A stretch of 64,000 nucleotides of DNA from Lotus japonicus (GCF_012489685.1 NC_080046.1:40263176-40327175), one strand, 5' to 3'. Positions 21,568 to 32,945 are shown, counted from the first letter of the stretch. The notes: generated from the letters alone by a model not told the origin. A program made the numbers and translations.

Positions 21568-21570
21568 CAA

Positions 21571-22491
21571 TGTAACGCCCCGATTTCTCGAGTGTCACAC
21601 AGTTACCAAAACGTCGTGAATTTTCGTCGTTTAATTAATTAATCTTCAATTAGTAACAAAAGTTCAATTTTACAAAATTCTTGAAACTTAACCATTTCGA
21701 ACTTGCGGAAATAATCATCAACATAAACCTCAAACTTTATTAATCATTGAAAAGAGTGTGAAATAAATATCTGAAAGAAAACTTCAAAGTGAATTACATC
21801 AAGTTAAAATATCCCAACTAAAATAAAGTAATAGTTCAATGCTTCCAAAACTCGGTACTCTCAACCCTAAAGGAAAAATGGATGTCTCTAAACCCAACCA
21901 TACCCTTGGCCCCTTCCTCTTTATCTTCTTCCTCTTCATCAGGAGTGTAGTCGTCATCCGGTAGTGGCTCGTCGCGTAGTATCAGCTCCCAAGAATGAGT
22001 CGTCACCGTTATCTTCACGACCATCTACCCCCCCCCCCCCCAAAATAAACACATAAACAAGTAGTGCAAGGGTCAGGTTCCACAACAAATCATGCATAAA
22101 CATAATCACATCTCATATAAACTTCCATCATATGAACATAACCACATGTCATAACTTCTCTTGTATTAATAGCACTAATTGAGTTAGTAACCTACTCGTA
22201 GTTAGACTAACGTTTTCTCACATCACACAACCCACCAAAACTCCTTGGCCAATCACGTACATCCGCAGATGTACAATCACATGGATACGCAATGATCCAC
22301 AAATCACAATTCTCACGGTGACCGCAGTCAACCAATTCACGAGGATCCACTGATCCACAAATCTCCCTCGCGTGCAAGCTACCATTTGTCTCTAACGGCA
22401 CCATCGTTCTCATGGACCATAGTCTACACTAGACCTATGACCGATTATTCACATTTACTTGCAAGCGAGTTAAATCTCATTCTCTTTGTAT
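21571..22491 (-). mobile_element. 5' LTR of the Tekay-like element, truncated
   Basis: It aligns with the first 920 bp of the LTR at 16154, with roughly 17 substitutions counted by eye plus a length change in a C run. It stops at CTCTTTGTATT, where it joins Tat gag sequence (GGGAAACGAATCG). The remaining roughly 1.8 kb of LTR is missing, together with the Tat element's protease to integrase region. One deletion therefore removed both. Confidence 0.8.
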
Positions 22492-23013
22492 TGGGAAACG
22501 AATCGTGTTAGCCTCCAAACACATGTGCAAAGCTTCCGTTAAATTAACCGCAAGTGGGGTCGACTTGTCTTGTTGGTTTCTTGTCCACGTCATTGATTGT
22601 CCATAACCACGATTTCCATAAGGCTGAGCACGATTTCGAAAATTAGAACGGTTATCAAAACGACTTGAATTATTGTAACTTCTTTCTCCCTTTGTAACTT
22701 CTCCGCCCGAGCGTTGATCGGTAACCGTCGCCTTTTTCAAATCTGATTGTTGTTGTTGTCAGGTAACTGCCACATTCTTACGGTTTCTCTTTATGCGATC
22801 ACTTTTCTCCTCTCGAATGAAGCCCTGCACCCTGCTTCGCAATTCCGCCATTGTATCCACGGGCTCACAGCTTAGATTACTGTTCAAACTTCCTGATTGA
22901 AGACCCAATTCAAAAGCTGCTATGCAAATTTCTGGCATCTTGTCTTCCAAATCCACTGATAATTGGTTGAAACGCTCCATAAAAGATTGGAGACTTTCAT
23001 TGAGCCTTTATTG
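22492..23013 (-). pseudogene. Gag of Tat element C, C-terminal part
   Basis: On the minus strand the sequence continues the gag begun at 27492. It shows NESLQSFMERFNQLSVDLED, then FELGLQSGSLNSNLSC, TMAELRSRVQGFIREE and, in a second frame, a basic region (SRFDNRSNFRNRAQPYGNRG) ending LHMCLEANTIRFP. A stop and frame change fall near 22750. The N-terminal part lies beyond the 4-kb LTR inserted at 23014. Gag would form the particle that packages element RNA. It is cut off at 22492 by a deletion junction. Confidence 0.75.
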
Positions 23014-26000
23014 TGTAACACCCCGATTTCCAGGTGTCACTTAGTAACTTGAAAATAAAATAAAGCGGAAAATGCAGGTATTTTTTTTTTCGTTCTCTTT
23101 TAGATTAAAGAACAATTTAAACTAAAGACTCAACCCCAAAATGCGGTAAACATAAACTAATATACAATACTATTACAGTCCCGCTGTAACTAAAAGCATC
23201 GTCACGAGTATCCTCAAGTGACGGCAAGGTTTACAAGTTTTCAGAAAGCATAATTAGTTCGAAATATTATACAAGTGACAAAAGGGAATAGTCAGCCCCA
23301 GATGGCCTCCTCTAGACCTCTACAACCGACTACTCCATGGGATTCCCAACTACGGAGAACCACACGAAAGTAACGTGTCGGAGACCTACCCTGCCCCAAA
23401 ATATAAATGACGAATCAGAGCTATTACAGTAACAACCAACTCAAAAGACTCTAACCACCCATATCCCACACTACTATCATCGACCCTTCCTCGATCAGGC
23501 ATGAAGTCCGGGTCCTCGTCGAAAGCTTCAGTAGTAGTCGTTTCGCTCCGGGTCTTTCCCGCACAACGAATCATCACGAACCGGCTGACGGACGCCTGGC
23601 AGCAGGCCGACCGCCCAAACACAAACATACAAACAAAGCCAAGGCGCTAGGGTCAACTTACAGAATACAATAGATATACAATCAACATGCGATAAAGGGG
23701 GTATATATATATATGTTGTATATATACATATAAGTTATGTATTGCCTACCCTAAGGTATATACATAGCATGTTATCGAATCTCTTACACAATTCAATCAT
23801 CAAAACACATAATGACGTTTATCAACATCAAATCATCAGATCTCAACAACTATAGTTAGAGTGCATGATATGTCATACAACGTCAATCATAATAAGATGC
23901 ATTGTGTGCCAATGCAGAATATGCTGACACAAATTCGAATAACGTCACTCTGCTTGGCGACGAGACAAATCAACGACGTCACTCTGCTTGGCGACGGGAC
24001 AAACCAACGGTATTGCCACTTAAAGGCTGGGCACCTCGAGACGGTCGTAACACTGGCCTCGTGTTTAACCATTTCTGCTCGGGTGTCGCTTATCACCTTT
24101 GGCTATAGTCAAGACGGTACAAACTCTACATGGTTTGCCCATTTCTGCTTGCTATGCCGAACATCAACAGGAACGATACAACTCTACACGGATGATCGTC
24201 ACTTCCTGTTGTGTCAGGTATAGTCAGGACCGATTCAACTCTACATGGCTGATCGTTGCTTCCTGCTATACCGAAGTACTCCACTTGGCACTTCATCGCT
24301 TGTATGCATGTGTGCAATATGATTAGCAAAACAACGATTCGTCCTCACAGGTAAAAATTGGTTCATTGACCAAAGGCTTCTACAATGAGAAACCTAGGCT
24401 ATAGTCAAGTCGGTTGTGACCCTACGGGTTTAACCGTCCTGCTTGCTACGTCAGACATCAACAGGAACGGTACAACTCTACGCGGCTGACCGTCACTTCC
24501 TGTTGTGCCAAGAGTGTACCTTACTAACGCCCAGTCCCTTGGCTAAAGCCCGTCTTCAAATTCTTTTCCATAATATGAGTTTCCTTAAAACAATATTTCT
24601 TTTATTAGGTAAAGTGTTCCATCGTAAGTTAGTGCATTATGTCGTTAATTCCAAAGTTCAGTTTTCATTTCCAACACCTTTCAAAATAAAGTTCCCAAAG
24701 CTAGGATCACCGACCCATTCCCGTTTTCCAAACTCACTTTCATTCCTAAGTCTTTTCCGTTGAATCATCGTCATTAATTAAAAACATTATATTCTTAATA
24801 AATATATTATGGATTTATTTACATAAAACAGATTATGATTATTTTCAGTCCAAAACTCTATAAGTAAAAAGATCCCAATAAACCCAAGTAATTCCCCGGG
24901 AAGGTCTCGATTCCTAAAACAATAAAGATTCGAACCTTGGTTCGACCTATCAAACATTCCCAATACGAACCCGTCATTGCCATGACAAAGATAAGTGTAA
25001 TCCACACTCCGAAAGTCGCATCAAAATGCATGAATATAGTCAGCACAACTTAATCATAAACGCAAATACATCAAGCTCTATCGAGCGATGAATTAATAAG
25101 GCAGTACTGTAAACATAACCTTGTCATATCCACTAGAAAGCGATAAGATAGAAACCAGTAAACGACCGAAGCCTCTCAGAAAACGGAGACACACGTCTCA
25201 AATAAGTTCACTCGGCCGAAGCCTCCAGAAATCATTTTCCAGTTCAAAGCGATAAACAATATCCAAGCAATATTCAATATCTAGCAATATTCAAGTCGAA
25301 GTTATCGACGCCTACAATACAAATAGCTAGTAAGTAAGTTGCCCTAACCTCGAGTTGTTCTAGTCTCGCGGTGCAGGTCTCGCTCACAAGCTTGCTCAGT
25401 CAAGCCCAAGGTTTCCACAAACGAACCTTAGAGCAAACAAATCAAAAATCAATCAAATTAAGTCGATACAGTCGAAACAATCCTAACTAACGTTCGACAA
25501 AGCTCAAGAAGCTTCAGAGTACAACATTTAGGCACGAATGGAAGGGCTTCCCCCGAATGGATGAGTTTTGACTCGATTCAAGTTTTGTACAAAAACACTT
25601 TATTCGCTAAAACGTGCATAACTCGAGCTACAGAACTCGGAATGACACGAAACCGTCGCCAAAATTTCGACAATTGAAAGAGCTACGCAATGGCTCAGGT
25701 CATAGAGACCCAAAAATTATTTTTGGACACGGTACCCAAGCAAATAGGTTTCGGCCACTATGGAAAATAGGGTTTTCAAACTTTTTCTTCGATCTAAATC
25801 AATTCCTAGGTATTCTTAGGCGATATCTAGGCCAGGGAAACTCTCAGAAAAATTATCGGGTTGATAAATGTCGCAAGGGTATTTTGGTCAATATTTTTAG
25901 CTCGGAAACTCAAAATTAGAATTTCGAAAAACAAATTAGATGGGGTCGATCCTAACGACATTTATAACAACTAATCCTACTAAAGCTAAGCTCAGTCGAG

Positions 26001-26969
26001 ATTTTTTGATCCAAAAAGCGGAACCTCAGCATAAAAATGGGTTTTTGAGCAGAATTGAAGTTCTGCGGCGATTCGACGAGATTCGGCGAAATGTAATACG
26101 CTAAACATGCTCAGGGGCATGCAGGGAATATGTTTAGACACTAAAATCAGCTTATTTGGACAATTTTACAAAAAGCTCAAAACTTTGAGCACAGAAAGAC
26201 ATAGAGAAAAGCGACAGAATTTACGATCAGGGGTAAGGAAAAGCATCAGTACCTCGAGGCCTACGCGTAGCAACGAACTGTGGGACGATCAGGCAAGAAT
26301 TGGCAAAATCACTTTTCTCCTCCTCCTCCTCCTCTTGAAGCCACGGCCGTGTGTGTGTGTGTCGTGATTTTTTTTGTTTTTTTTGTTTTCATTTTTCAAA
26401 CTATATATAGGAAATGGAAAATGCGGAAAAATGAAAATTTCGCGTTTTGACCTCGGATGCAGAAACTTTCTTCTGAAGAAAGATTTGGAACGTCGATTAG
26501 AGTGGACGTACGCGGATGAAATCTTTATTTGAAGCTCCGAATAGAAAAAGTCTTCATCGTCCGTTGATTTTAGGGTTTCTGAACTATCAGGGTTTCGGTT
26601 TCGACAAACTTCCGAGCATTGGAATTTGTCGTTCGTACATTCCAGGGTTTCGTATCGAAACGCTCGTTTATAGATGAATAAGAGAAGTTCTAACATTTCT
26701 CTGAAGATTTTTGGAATTAGTTTTCGTCGTGTCTTAGAATATATATTAGCTATTTACTAGCGTTCTTGACCTAGGTTTAAGCGAATACTAATCGTGCTAT
26801 AACTTTTATCGACTTTGATACAATCCTTAGCCTTTTCCTGAACTTTCTCCTTCACAAATTGATTCCATTCAATAAACACTTGTTCAGGTTTTCCTTCACG
26901 TTACATCAAATTAATCGTGAAAAGGAATTTTATTTGATTTATTCCAAACTTAAAAACTTGGGTCTCACA
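23014..26969 (-). mobile_element. Gypsy LTR (about 4 kb) inserted in Tat gag, probably solo
   Basis: It starts TGTAACACCCCG and ends GGGTCTCACA, flanked by TATTG (23009-23013) and TGTTG (26970-26974), a 5-bp target duplication with one difference. Gag coding text continues on both sides. No primer site, purine tract or pol was found. Inside are GCTTGGCGACG(A/G)GACAAA repeats (23946-24010), recurrent GGTACAACTCTAC phrases (24110-24500), a (TG)n run (26347-26363) and a minus-strand TATA box near 26400. At 3956 bp it is longer than the other LTRs of this type, so an additional inserted segment cannot be excluded. Open frames inside have no recognisable products. Confidence 0.75.
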
Positions 26970-27492
26970 TGTTGCACTTGAATAAAGCCGCTGGAGTCAC
27001 TTTCTGGGCGCGGCTAGTTGAGAACTGTGACAAGAATTTCGCAGACAAATCCATGAATCCAGCAATCGAACGCGGTGGTAACATTGTAAACCAAGTCATT
27101 GCTGACTTTTTGAAAGTTGAAGGAAGCATTTTACACTTCAAAGCGTCTGATGCACCCACAATAACCATCTTGGTGTTGAAGTACACCAAATGATCCTTTG
27201 GGTCAGAATCTCCAAAATATGAATCAAGAATAAGAGTTTTCAAATTGTCTGGAACAGTAATGTTTGCAATGTCATCTGTGAACGGTTGGAAGTCTACCAC
27301 CATCTCTGCCATTATGCGATCGCCCTCATGCAAGCCCCGATCTTGATTAATTTCAGCAAGTTGAGTTTGCAGTTGTTGATTGTGCTGGCGGAGATCAGTT
27401 AGATCCGCCATGATCTGTTGCAGAACGTCAGGAGGAACGTTATCATGATTAACATGATTTTCCCTTCCGTTCGCCCCAGATCGATTCACCAT
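26970..27492 (-). pseudogene. Gag of Tat element C, N-terminal part
   Basis: The minus-strand ATG at 27492 opens MVNRSGANGRENHVNHDNV, then a Gln-rich coiled coil (LRQHNQQLQTQLAEIN) and the conserved gag block LDSYFGDSDPKDHLVYFNTK with MTWFTMLPPRSIAGFMDL. The layout matches the Retrotrans_gag family and the gag of element B (30946-31955). The frame runs 174 residues to the inserted LTR at 26969 and resumes at 23013. The start is 32 bases inside the primer binding site, the usual arrangement. It is broken by the insertion and by a one-base frame problem at the junction. Confidence 0.85.
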
Positions 27493-27523
27493 TTTTAGTG
27501 AATTAGAAGCCTAGGATTGAATT

Positions 27524-27546
27524 CCTCGGCCCCACGGTGGGCGCCA
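27524..27546 (-). other. Primer binding site of Tat element C
   Basis: On the minus strand TGGCGCCCACCGTGGGG follows the LTR end after one base. The TGGCGCC start is typical of Tat/Ogre elements. The rest differs from the Arg-type site of element B at 32055-32072. Confidence 0.75.
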
Positions 27547-27547
27547 A

Positions 27548-27773
27548 TGTTCCGGTCTAGAACTCCGGTCAGGGCTAAGCAATTAGAAGGCATAAGAAAA
27601 ATAAGACAAAGTAAGAAATGAGTAAAAAAGTGTTAGATCCCCCACCGCTTGGGCGGTGTCCTCTTTATATATCATAAGGTTCTGACCCGTTTGGGTCATG
27701 GGTCGCCTGGCCCAATAATACAAACTCGGTAAGCCCACTAGATTACAAAGGTCGTTAGCCCAATACCAGTACA
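27548..27773 (-). mobile_element. 5' LTR fragment of Tat element C
   Basis: This matches 11426-11675 (TGTTCCGGTCTAGAACTCCGG, GGGCGGTGTCCTCTTTATA) with scattered substitutions. It lacks one of two AGCCCACTAGA repeats. It ends abruptly at ATACCAGTACA, where a different LTR-like sequence starts. Confidence 0.8.
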
Positions 27774-29033
27774 ATGCCCAAAACAATGATCAACTCAGAG
27801 TATCCACATGTTATTCATAATTTCAACAAGCATAGATTGATTCATTTATGCATACTAACTCATTAAATCAATATTTCAACATAACAACTGGCAGAGTATA
27901 AACGATAACCAATAGCCGAAGCCCCAGAAAACGGAAACGCACGTCTCTATTGTTTAACAATGGTCGAAGCCTCGGAAAATATTTGGCACAAGCCTCATAA
28001 ACAGTCAACATAAGAAAGCATACAACATTGCAAGCATACATATATTTCAATCAAAACCAATCAAACTAAACACCTTCATTTCAAATGCAAGTAGTGCAAT
28101 TAAAGCATGCAGGACTCAAAGACGCTTCTAAACCGAGTTACCCTTACCTTCGTGAGTAGTGGAAGTGCATAGACGTTGCAAACCTAGAACAAGGAAACAG
28201 AATCATCAAAACAACCTCCACACGAAGCGAACAATCGTAAAACCAAACCTAGTTCACGCATAGTCCCTAAGCAAACACGAGAAAGAAAAAAGGATTTTCT
28301 CCCCCCCCCCAATAGTGCTCGTGGTCCCGAACTTTTTCTTCGATCTAATTTAATTCCTAGGCAATCTCAGGTTTTATCTAGGGCAGGGAAACTCTCAGAA
28401 AAATTTAAGGACTTGAAATGCGAATTAGGGGTATTTTGGTCCACTTTAATAGCTCAAAAACTCAAAGTCGATATTTTTCGAAACAGATTTTGAATAACGA
28501 TAAACAAGGCCTATAGCAACAACTAATCTCAAAGGCACTAAGCAAAATCAAGAATTTTTGAATCAAAAAGCAAAGTCTGAGTGAAGATGGGTTTCGAGCT
28601 TAGAATTTCTAATCTACGGCGACTCGGTGAAAATTCGAGCCCACCGACAGTGATTATAGCATGTTGGGTTAGTAGGGAAGGTATTTGGAAAGAAAAATCA
28701 AAGCTATCGAACATTTTTGCATAAAGCTCAAAACTTTGAGCATAGAAAGACATGAGAAACCCCAACATAAAGAAGAAACAGAAGTATGATTAAGCATCCT
28801 TACGTCTGCACCTATGCGTAGCTTCCGAAATCAAGACGATCGGGCAAGAATTGGAAAAAGCTCTACTCCTCTCTCTTTCTCTCTCAAGCTCTCAACCACT
28901 TTGGGGAGAAAATGAGAAAATTCTCAGTTTTCGCTTTTTATAGGTGAGGGGAAAATCCGAAAAATCGCGATTTTGCGGTTCCGGTCGTTTTGGTACTTTC
29001 ATCTGCTGATTTTAAGTGAGTATTCGGCGACAG
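27774..29033 (-). mobile_element. Fragment of a gypsy LTR related to the 23-27 kb LTR
   Basis: Two regions match the LTR at 23014-26969. One is AAAACGGAAACGCACGTCTC (near 25178), and the other is the CTTTTTCTTCGATCTAA to GGGAAACTCTCAGAAAAATT block (near 25780-25850). Order and orientation are the same. A minus-strand TATA box (CTATAAAAAG) lies near 28940. Both LTR termini are missing. A run of C lies at 28302-28311. No gene is recognised. Confidence 0.65.
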
Positions 29034-29424
29034 ATACAAATCACATTTATTATTACTTCATGTATTTAATGTTATGGTTCAAGTTTCCTCAGTTTAAGTC
29101 AGTCATTTAACCTAAAGGCCCAGTTAGTCTAAACGTGTCTCACATCACACAACCACCTTTCCATCTTGGATCTAGTCTCGAACATCCGCTGATGAACAAT
29201 CACATGGGAACACACAGTTGACCCACAATGCAATTTCTCCAAAACTGTTTCCCCCAACGCAGGCAGAAACATCATGATGCAGGACTCTCCAACACTGTTT
29301 CCCCCATCGCGGAGCAGAAACAACACTTCCCCCATCTCGAGCAGAAATACCATGATGCAGGATCATCCAAGATTAGAATAACTCCCTCGCGTGCAAGTAT
29401 ACCGTTTGTCTCTAACGGCACCAT
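29034..29424. repeat. Filler-like patchwork copied from two nearby sites
   Basis: 29034-29086 is a 53-bp copy of 32847-32899 with about one difference. 29086-29424 is a copy of 30433-30770 from the LTR fragment to the right. The two pieces abut directly, and the right edge joins antisense gene B at CCATGCC, a short homology shared by both parents. Confidence 0.75.
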
Positions 29425-29444
29425 GCCAACCGTCACCCCTTGCC

Positions 29445-29452
29445 TATAAAAA
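29445..29452 (+). promoter_or_regulatory. TATA box upstream of antisense gene B
   Basis: TTGCCTATAAAAACTCTGC matches the box at 5621 in element A in sequence and context. A donor-like CCCAGTGAGTC follows at about 29592. Confidence 0.5.
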
Positions 29453-29666
29453 CTCTGCTTCGCCATCATTTACCACTTTCGAAACCACCGCTTTTCTATT
29501 CTCTAATCTCCTCCAGCAAACTTCCGGCGAATTCCTGTTCCGGTGCCGTTGAAATCCATCCCTACCTCTACCCCTTGTTTACTTCCTTCCCCAGTGAGTC
29601 TTCCTCCTCCTGCTTTGTGTTTTTTTAGCTCTTTTCAAATTTCAAATTTCTCCCCTTCCCCCCATC

Positions 29667-29957
29667 ATGTCATCCAACTGCCGCACCAGAACCAACCCCC
29701 AAAACTCCCCTCGACAAGATTCATCAACGGAGGATTCAGTGGAATCCCTTGCTGCTGGTAGAGTCCCTCTTGACACGACGGAATTCGAAGCCTTCCGGCT
29801 CAGAATTTCGCGACCCTACCGCTCCCTGTCGAGGAGGATCCCCCTCAAGCGGCGATTGACCAACCCTCTGAATATGTTGAGCGTGATGACGTAGCTGACT
29901 TAATTGAGGCGGTCGACAAGCTCTGCTACGAGGATACCCTCAACGCACAACTCCTTG
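29667..29957 (+). pseudogene. Antisense gene (aORF) of Tat element B, N-terminal part
   Basis: The ATG at 29667 opens MSSNCRTRTNPQNSPRQDSS, then GRVPLDTTEFEAFRLRI. The latter matches GVPLDKKDITAFRLK in element D. After a frameshift around 29800-29830 the sequence encodes DVADLIEAVDKLCYEDTLNA, parallel to DAVIDLIEEIDGLCHEEALN in element A. An LTR inserted at 29958 ends it before the conserved domain. Position and strand fit an element whose gag lies at 30946-31955 and 5' LTR at 32075, with pol lost between them. Confidence 0.7.
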
Positions 29958-30780
29958 TGTAACGCCCCGATTTCTCAAGTTTCACACAGTAACCAAGAAT
30001 CACAATTTTCGCAAAGAATTTTTGTCGGTTTAATTCTTAGTCTTGAATTAGTGAAAAACCATTTGTTTTACGAAAACACTTTAATCTTGCTTCCACAAAA
30101 CCACGCGGGAATAACAAAATCGCAAAACCTTGAAATTAAACATTCGAAATATAATGTGAAACCACAAGTCTAAACCATTGTAAAGGTACATCAATGGGTC
30201 GCCTAAGCACTTGTCGCCTAAGCAGTTCTCCCATGCGTACTTTGGGCAGAAGATCTCTCGCGTACATACGTAACTCTGCCTTCACTCGGTCGTCATCACG
30301 AACCATGGGTCATATCCCTCCAATGGTGCTAACACACTGAAAACAAATAGCACACAGAGAGGGTCACTTCTAACTCACACAATTTCACACAAGAACGCAT
30401 AGAAGCATAAAGCATATTCGTCACATCACAAGTCCTCAGTTTAAGTCAGTCATTTAACCTAAAGGCCCAGTTAGTCTAAACGTGTCTCACATCACACGAC
30501 CACCTTTCCATCTTGGATCAGTCTCGAACATCCGCAGATGAACAATCACATGGGAACACACAGTTGACCCACAGTCCAGTTTCTCCAAAACTGTTTCACC
30601 CAACGCAGGCAGAAACATCATGATGCAGGACTCTCCAACACTGTTTCCCCCATCGCGGCGCAGAAACAATACTTCCCCCATCTCGAGCGGAAATAGCATG
30701 ATGCATGATCATCCAAGATTAGAATAACTCCCTCGCGTGCAAGTATACCGTTTGTCTCTAACGGCACCATTGTTCTTATG
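29958..30780 (-). mobile_element. Tekay-like LTR fragment inserted in antisense gene B
   Basis: It starts TGTAACGCCCCGATTTCTC, as at 16154 and 21571, and continues for about 820 bp with the CTCCCTCGCGTGCAAG and GTTTGTCTCTAACGGCACCAT phrases. It breaks off before any 3' end. 30781-30945 is unassigned sequence with GGGGTGGAGT repeated twice. Confidence 0.7.
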
Positions 30781-30945
30781 AGGAAAAGAATATTCCGTTA
30801 GCATCTTTTTAGATGGTGTTAACTTGTAAGATGGAGGTGGGGTGGAGTGTAGATTTAAAACAAGAATGGGGTGGAGTACCATTCTGGCAAACCTTAAGGG
30901 GGGAGTGCATTTTACTCTAAAAATAATAAAATCTCCTCACACACT

Positions 30946-31955
30946 TAGTAAAAAATCACGAGATCCCTAACTTGACCTGGGCAAGCATCACGAAATTTAC
31001 ACCATGCACACTCCATTCTTGCGCGCTTGTGCTTGAATGAATCGTCCTCCTCATCCAGAATATACGTGTTTGCTCGGGCGCGTACTTCTGCCATGGACCG
31101 GGAGAGCTTCCTGCTCAGCTTGCTGTTCAACAATCCTGGCAACACACCGTTCTTAAACGCCAACGCACAAGCGCGCGACTCTATGTCCTCCACTTTCAAC
31201 GAAGTCGCACTGTAGCGCGCCATGTACTTCTTCAACGTTTCGGCCTTCTGTTGGCGAATGTTGTACATATCATTGACTGTCACTTGTTGCATCTTGTTTT
31301 CCGAGAATTGAATCAAGAACTTCGACGAAAAATCACGGAAGTTTGTTATTGAACCGCGTGACAGAGTTGTGAACCACACCATCACCATCGACTTGAATGT
31401 TGAAGGGAACATCATGCATTTCACCGCATCCGAAGCTGCAACGATTACCATCTTCGTATTGAAATAGAGGAGGTGATCCTTTGGATCTGTCTCCCCACTG
31501 TATGAGTCCAGAACCAACGTCTTCATATTGTTTGGGATCGCCACGTTTTCTACCTCCGCTGAGAAAGGACGAAATTCTGCCACTGTGTCAGCCTAACAAA
31601 CTCCTTCATTCTGCTGCTCCCGGCGAAAGAAGTCAAGTTGCGCCTGCAGGTGCTCATTTCGCTGTTGTATGTCGTCAATACTACGCATCATTCGCTGCCA
31701 CTCCCCTTGAGTAACAATCATTTGAGGCTTTGGTGGAGACGAAGGTGGAGGTGGTGGAGACAGAGAAGGCGGTGGAGGAGGAGGTGGTGGCGGTTGATCG
31801 TTCCCGCTTCCGAATGCTGGAACACGAGAAACCTACTCTCTCTGCGCCTCCTCTGATCGTACTTACGCCTCTAGATGAGGCTGCCTGACACGTTGCGGAG
31901 GCGAGATGCACCTCCGCTCCGGTGAGTCGCGCTGTCTTCTGCGATAAGTTTCCAT
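30946..31955 (-). pseudogene. Gag of Tat element B
   Basis: The minus-strand ATG at 31955 opens METYRRRQRDSPERR. A proline run follows (about nine Pro, then SLSPPPPP), then WQRMMRSIDDIQQRNEHLQA and the core gag block with LDSYSGETDPKDHLLYFNTK, VWFTTLSRGSITNF and NIRQQKAETLKKYMARY. It parallels gag C at 26970-27492. In-frame stops are present near 31865, 31840 and 31590, and the 3' end is cut at about 30946 before any zinc knuckle. Gag builds the element's particle. This copy is dead. Confidence 0.8.
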
Positions 31956-32054
31956 CAAGATCGCCGGAAATCGAATGTGAAAATCAACTAAAATCTCAAG
32001 TAAAACTCAGTTGTGCAATAAATTCACGTGATATGGGAATCAAAAGTTTATCGA

Positions 32055-32072
32055 TTCCCACAGACGGCGCCA
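32055..32072 (-). other. Primer binding site of Tat element B (tRNA-Arg type)
   Basis: On the minus strand TGGCGCCGTCTGTGGGAA follows the LTR by two bases. It is the classic Tat-lineage site attributed to tRNA-Arg. Gag starts about 100 bases further on. Confidence 0.85.
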
Positions 32073-32074
32073 AA

Positions 32075-32362
32075 CGTTCCTGCTATGAACATTGAGATAT
32101 AGGGTGACCCCTAGAGTGTAGAGAGAGATTGCACTACAGAGAGAAAGAGTAATTGAATTTCATTTTAAGGTGACAAGTCTCTTAAAATTGGTAACTGCTA
32201 CCTATTTATAGAGGCGGAGTTGGCCCCCCATGTGCTAAAGTCTCTAAAGGGCCGTATGGGCCTGGTTGAGGGAGGTCCAACCTACTGGCCTAACCGCCTA
32301 AGGACCCGACACGGGGCGGGCAGGACCCCGGGCGTTGCCCTTCTAGGGGCTCACCCAGTCTA
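32075..32362 (-). mobile_element. 5' LTR fragment of Tat element B
   Basis: It begins CGTTCCTGCTATGAACATTG (first base C instead of the usual T) and follows LTR A from 4758: CCCCTAGAGTGTAGAGAGAG, the minus-strand TATA box near 32205-32216, and GGGCGTTGCCC. It ends near 32362, where AT-rich unrelated sequence starts. Confidence 0.75.
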
Positions 32363-32640
32363 AATGTAATTAATAATCATTAAATGCAACATTAATTACT
32401 TTTAAAAAGTCACAGTTAACTTTTCTTAATTGTTCTAATGTCATTAATAACCATAAATGCAATATTGATTGTTTTAAAAAAGTCATTGTTGACTTTTGTT
32501 AATTATACTAATGTCATTAATAACCATTAAATTCAATATTAATGCATTAATTATTTTTAAAAAGTTGACTTTTGTTAATTATTCTAATGACATTAATAAC
32601 CATTAAATACAATATTAATTATTTTCAAAAATATGAAATT
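32363..32640. repeat. AT-rich tandem repeat, about four 73-bp units
   Basis: CATTAATAACC recurs at about 32442, 32514 and 32590, with a diverged first unit at 32369. Units share TTTTAAAAAGT and TTGACTTTTGTTAAT, with a 72-76 bp period. The array sits at the edge of LTR fragment B. No gene is present. Confidence 0.7.
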
Positions 32641-32901
32641 ACTTATTATTAATGTTACTGAAAAATCATAAAATATAAATATGACATCATCTACCTACTA
32701 ATTATAATATCAAAGAGAAATATTATGAACAAAGACATAGAATGAGAGGGATACAATGGTCGGATTTGCTACTTTTTAGTTTCGAAAATAGTATATAGTA
32801 TATGATAATGAATAATAAGTGAATATAATTTTTATTTTTTTATTTAATACAAATCAAATTTATTATTACTTCATGTATTTAATGTTATGGTTCAAGTTTG
32901 C

Positions 32902-32904
<3 letters not shown>

Positions 32905-32942
<38 letters not shown>
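32905..32942. repeat. (TA)n microsatellite
   Basis: About 18 uninterrupted TA dinucleotides lie 6 bp beyond the 53-bp sequence that was copied to 29034. Confidence 0.95.

Positions 32943-32945
<3 letters not shown>

Larger units (their letters stand above)
18885..21570 (-). mobile_element. Reduced internal region of the Tekay-like element
   Basis: Only about 2.7 kb separates the polypurine tract from the primer site, against roughly 5 kb or more for a coding element. Gag, protease, reverse transcriptase and most of integrase are not recognisable. A zinc-binding integrase relic remains at 21151-21414 and a 30-bp minisatellite at 19476-19850. The ends needed in cis (LTR, primer site, purine tract) are intact, so this looks like a deletion derivative that could have been mobilised in trans. 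The remaining sequence is AT-rich with many stops. Confidence 0.7.

Noticed and set aside
26289..26696. Minus-strand 135-residue protein in the 4-kb LTR
   Set aside because: It spans the LTR TATA region and a run of Arg/Lys codons from CTC repeats. It lies in LTR sequence with no domain.
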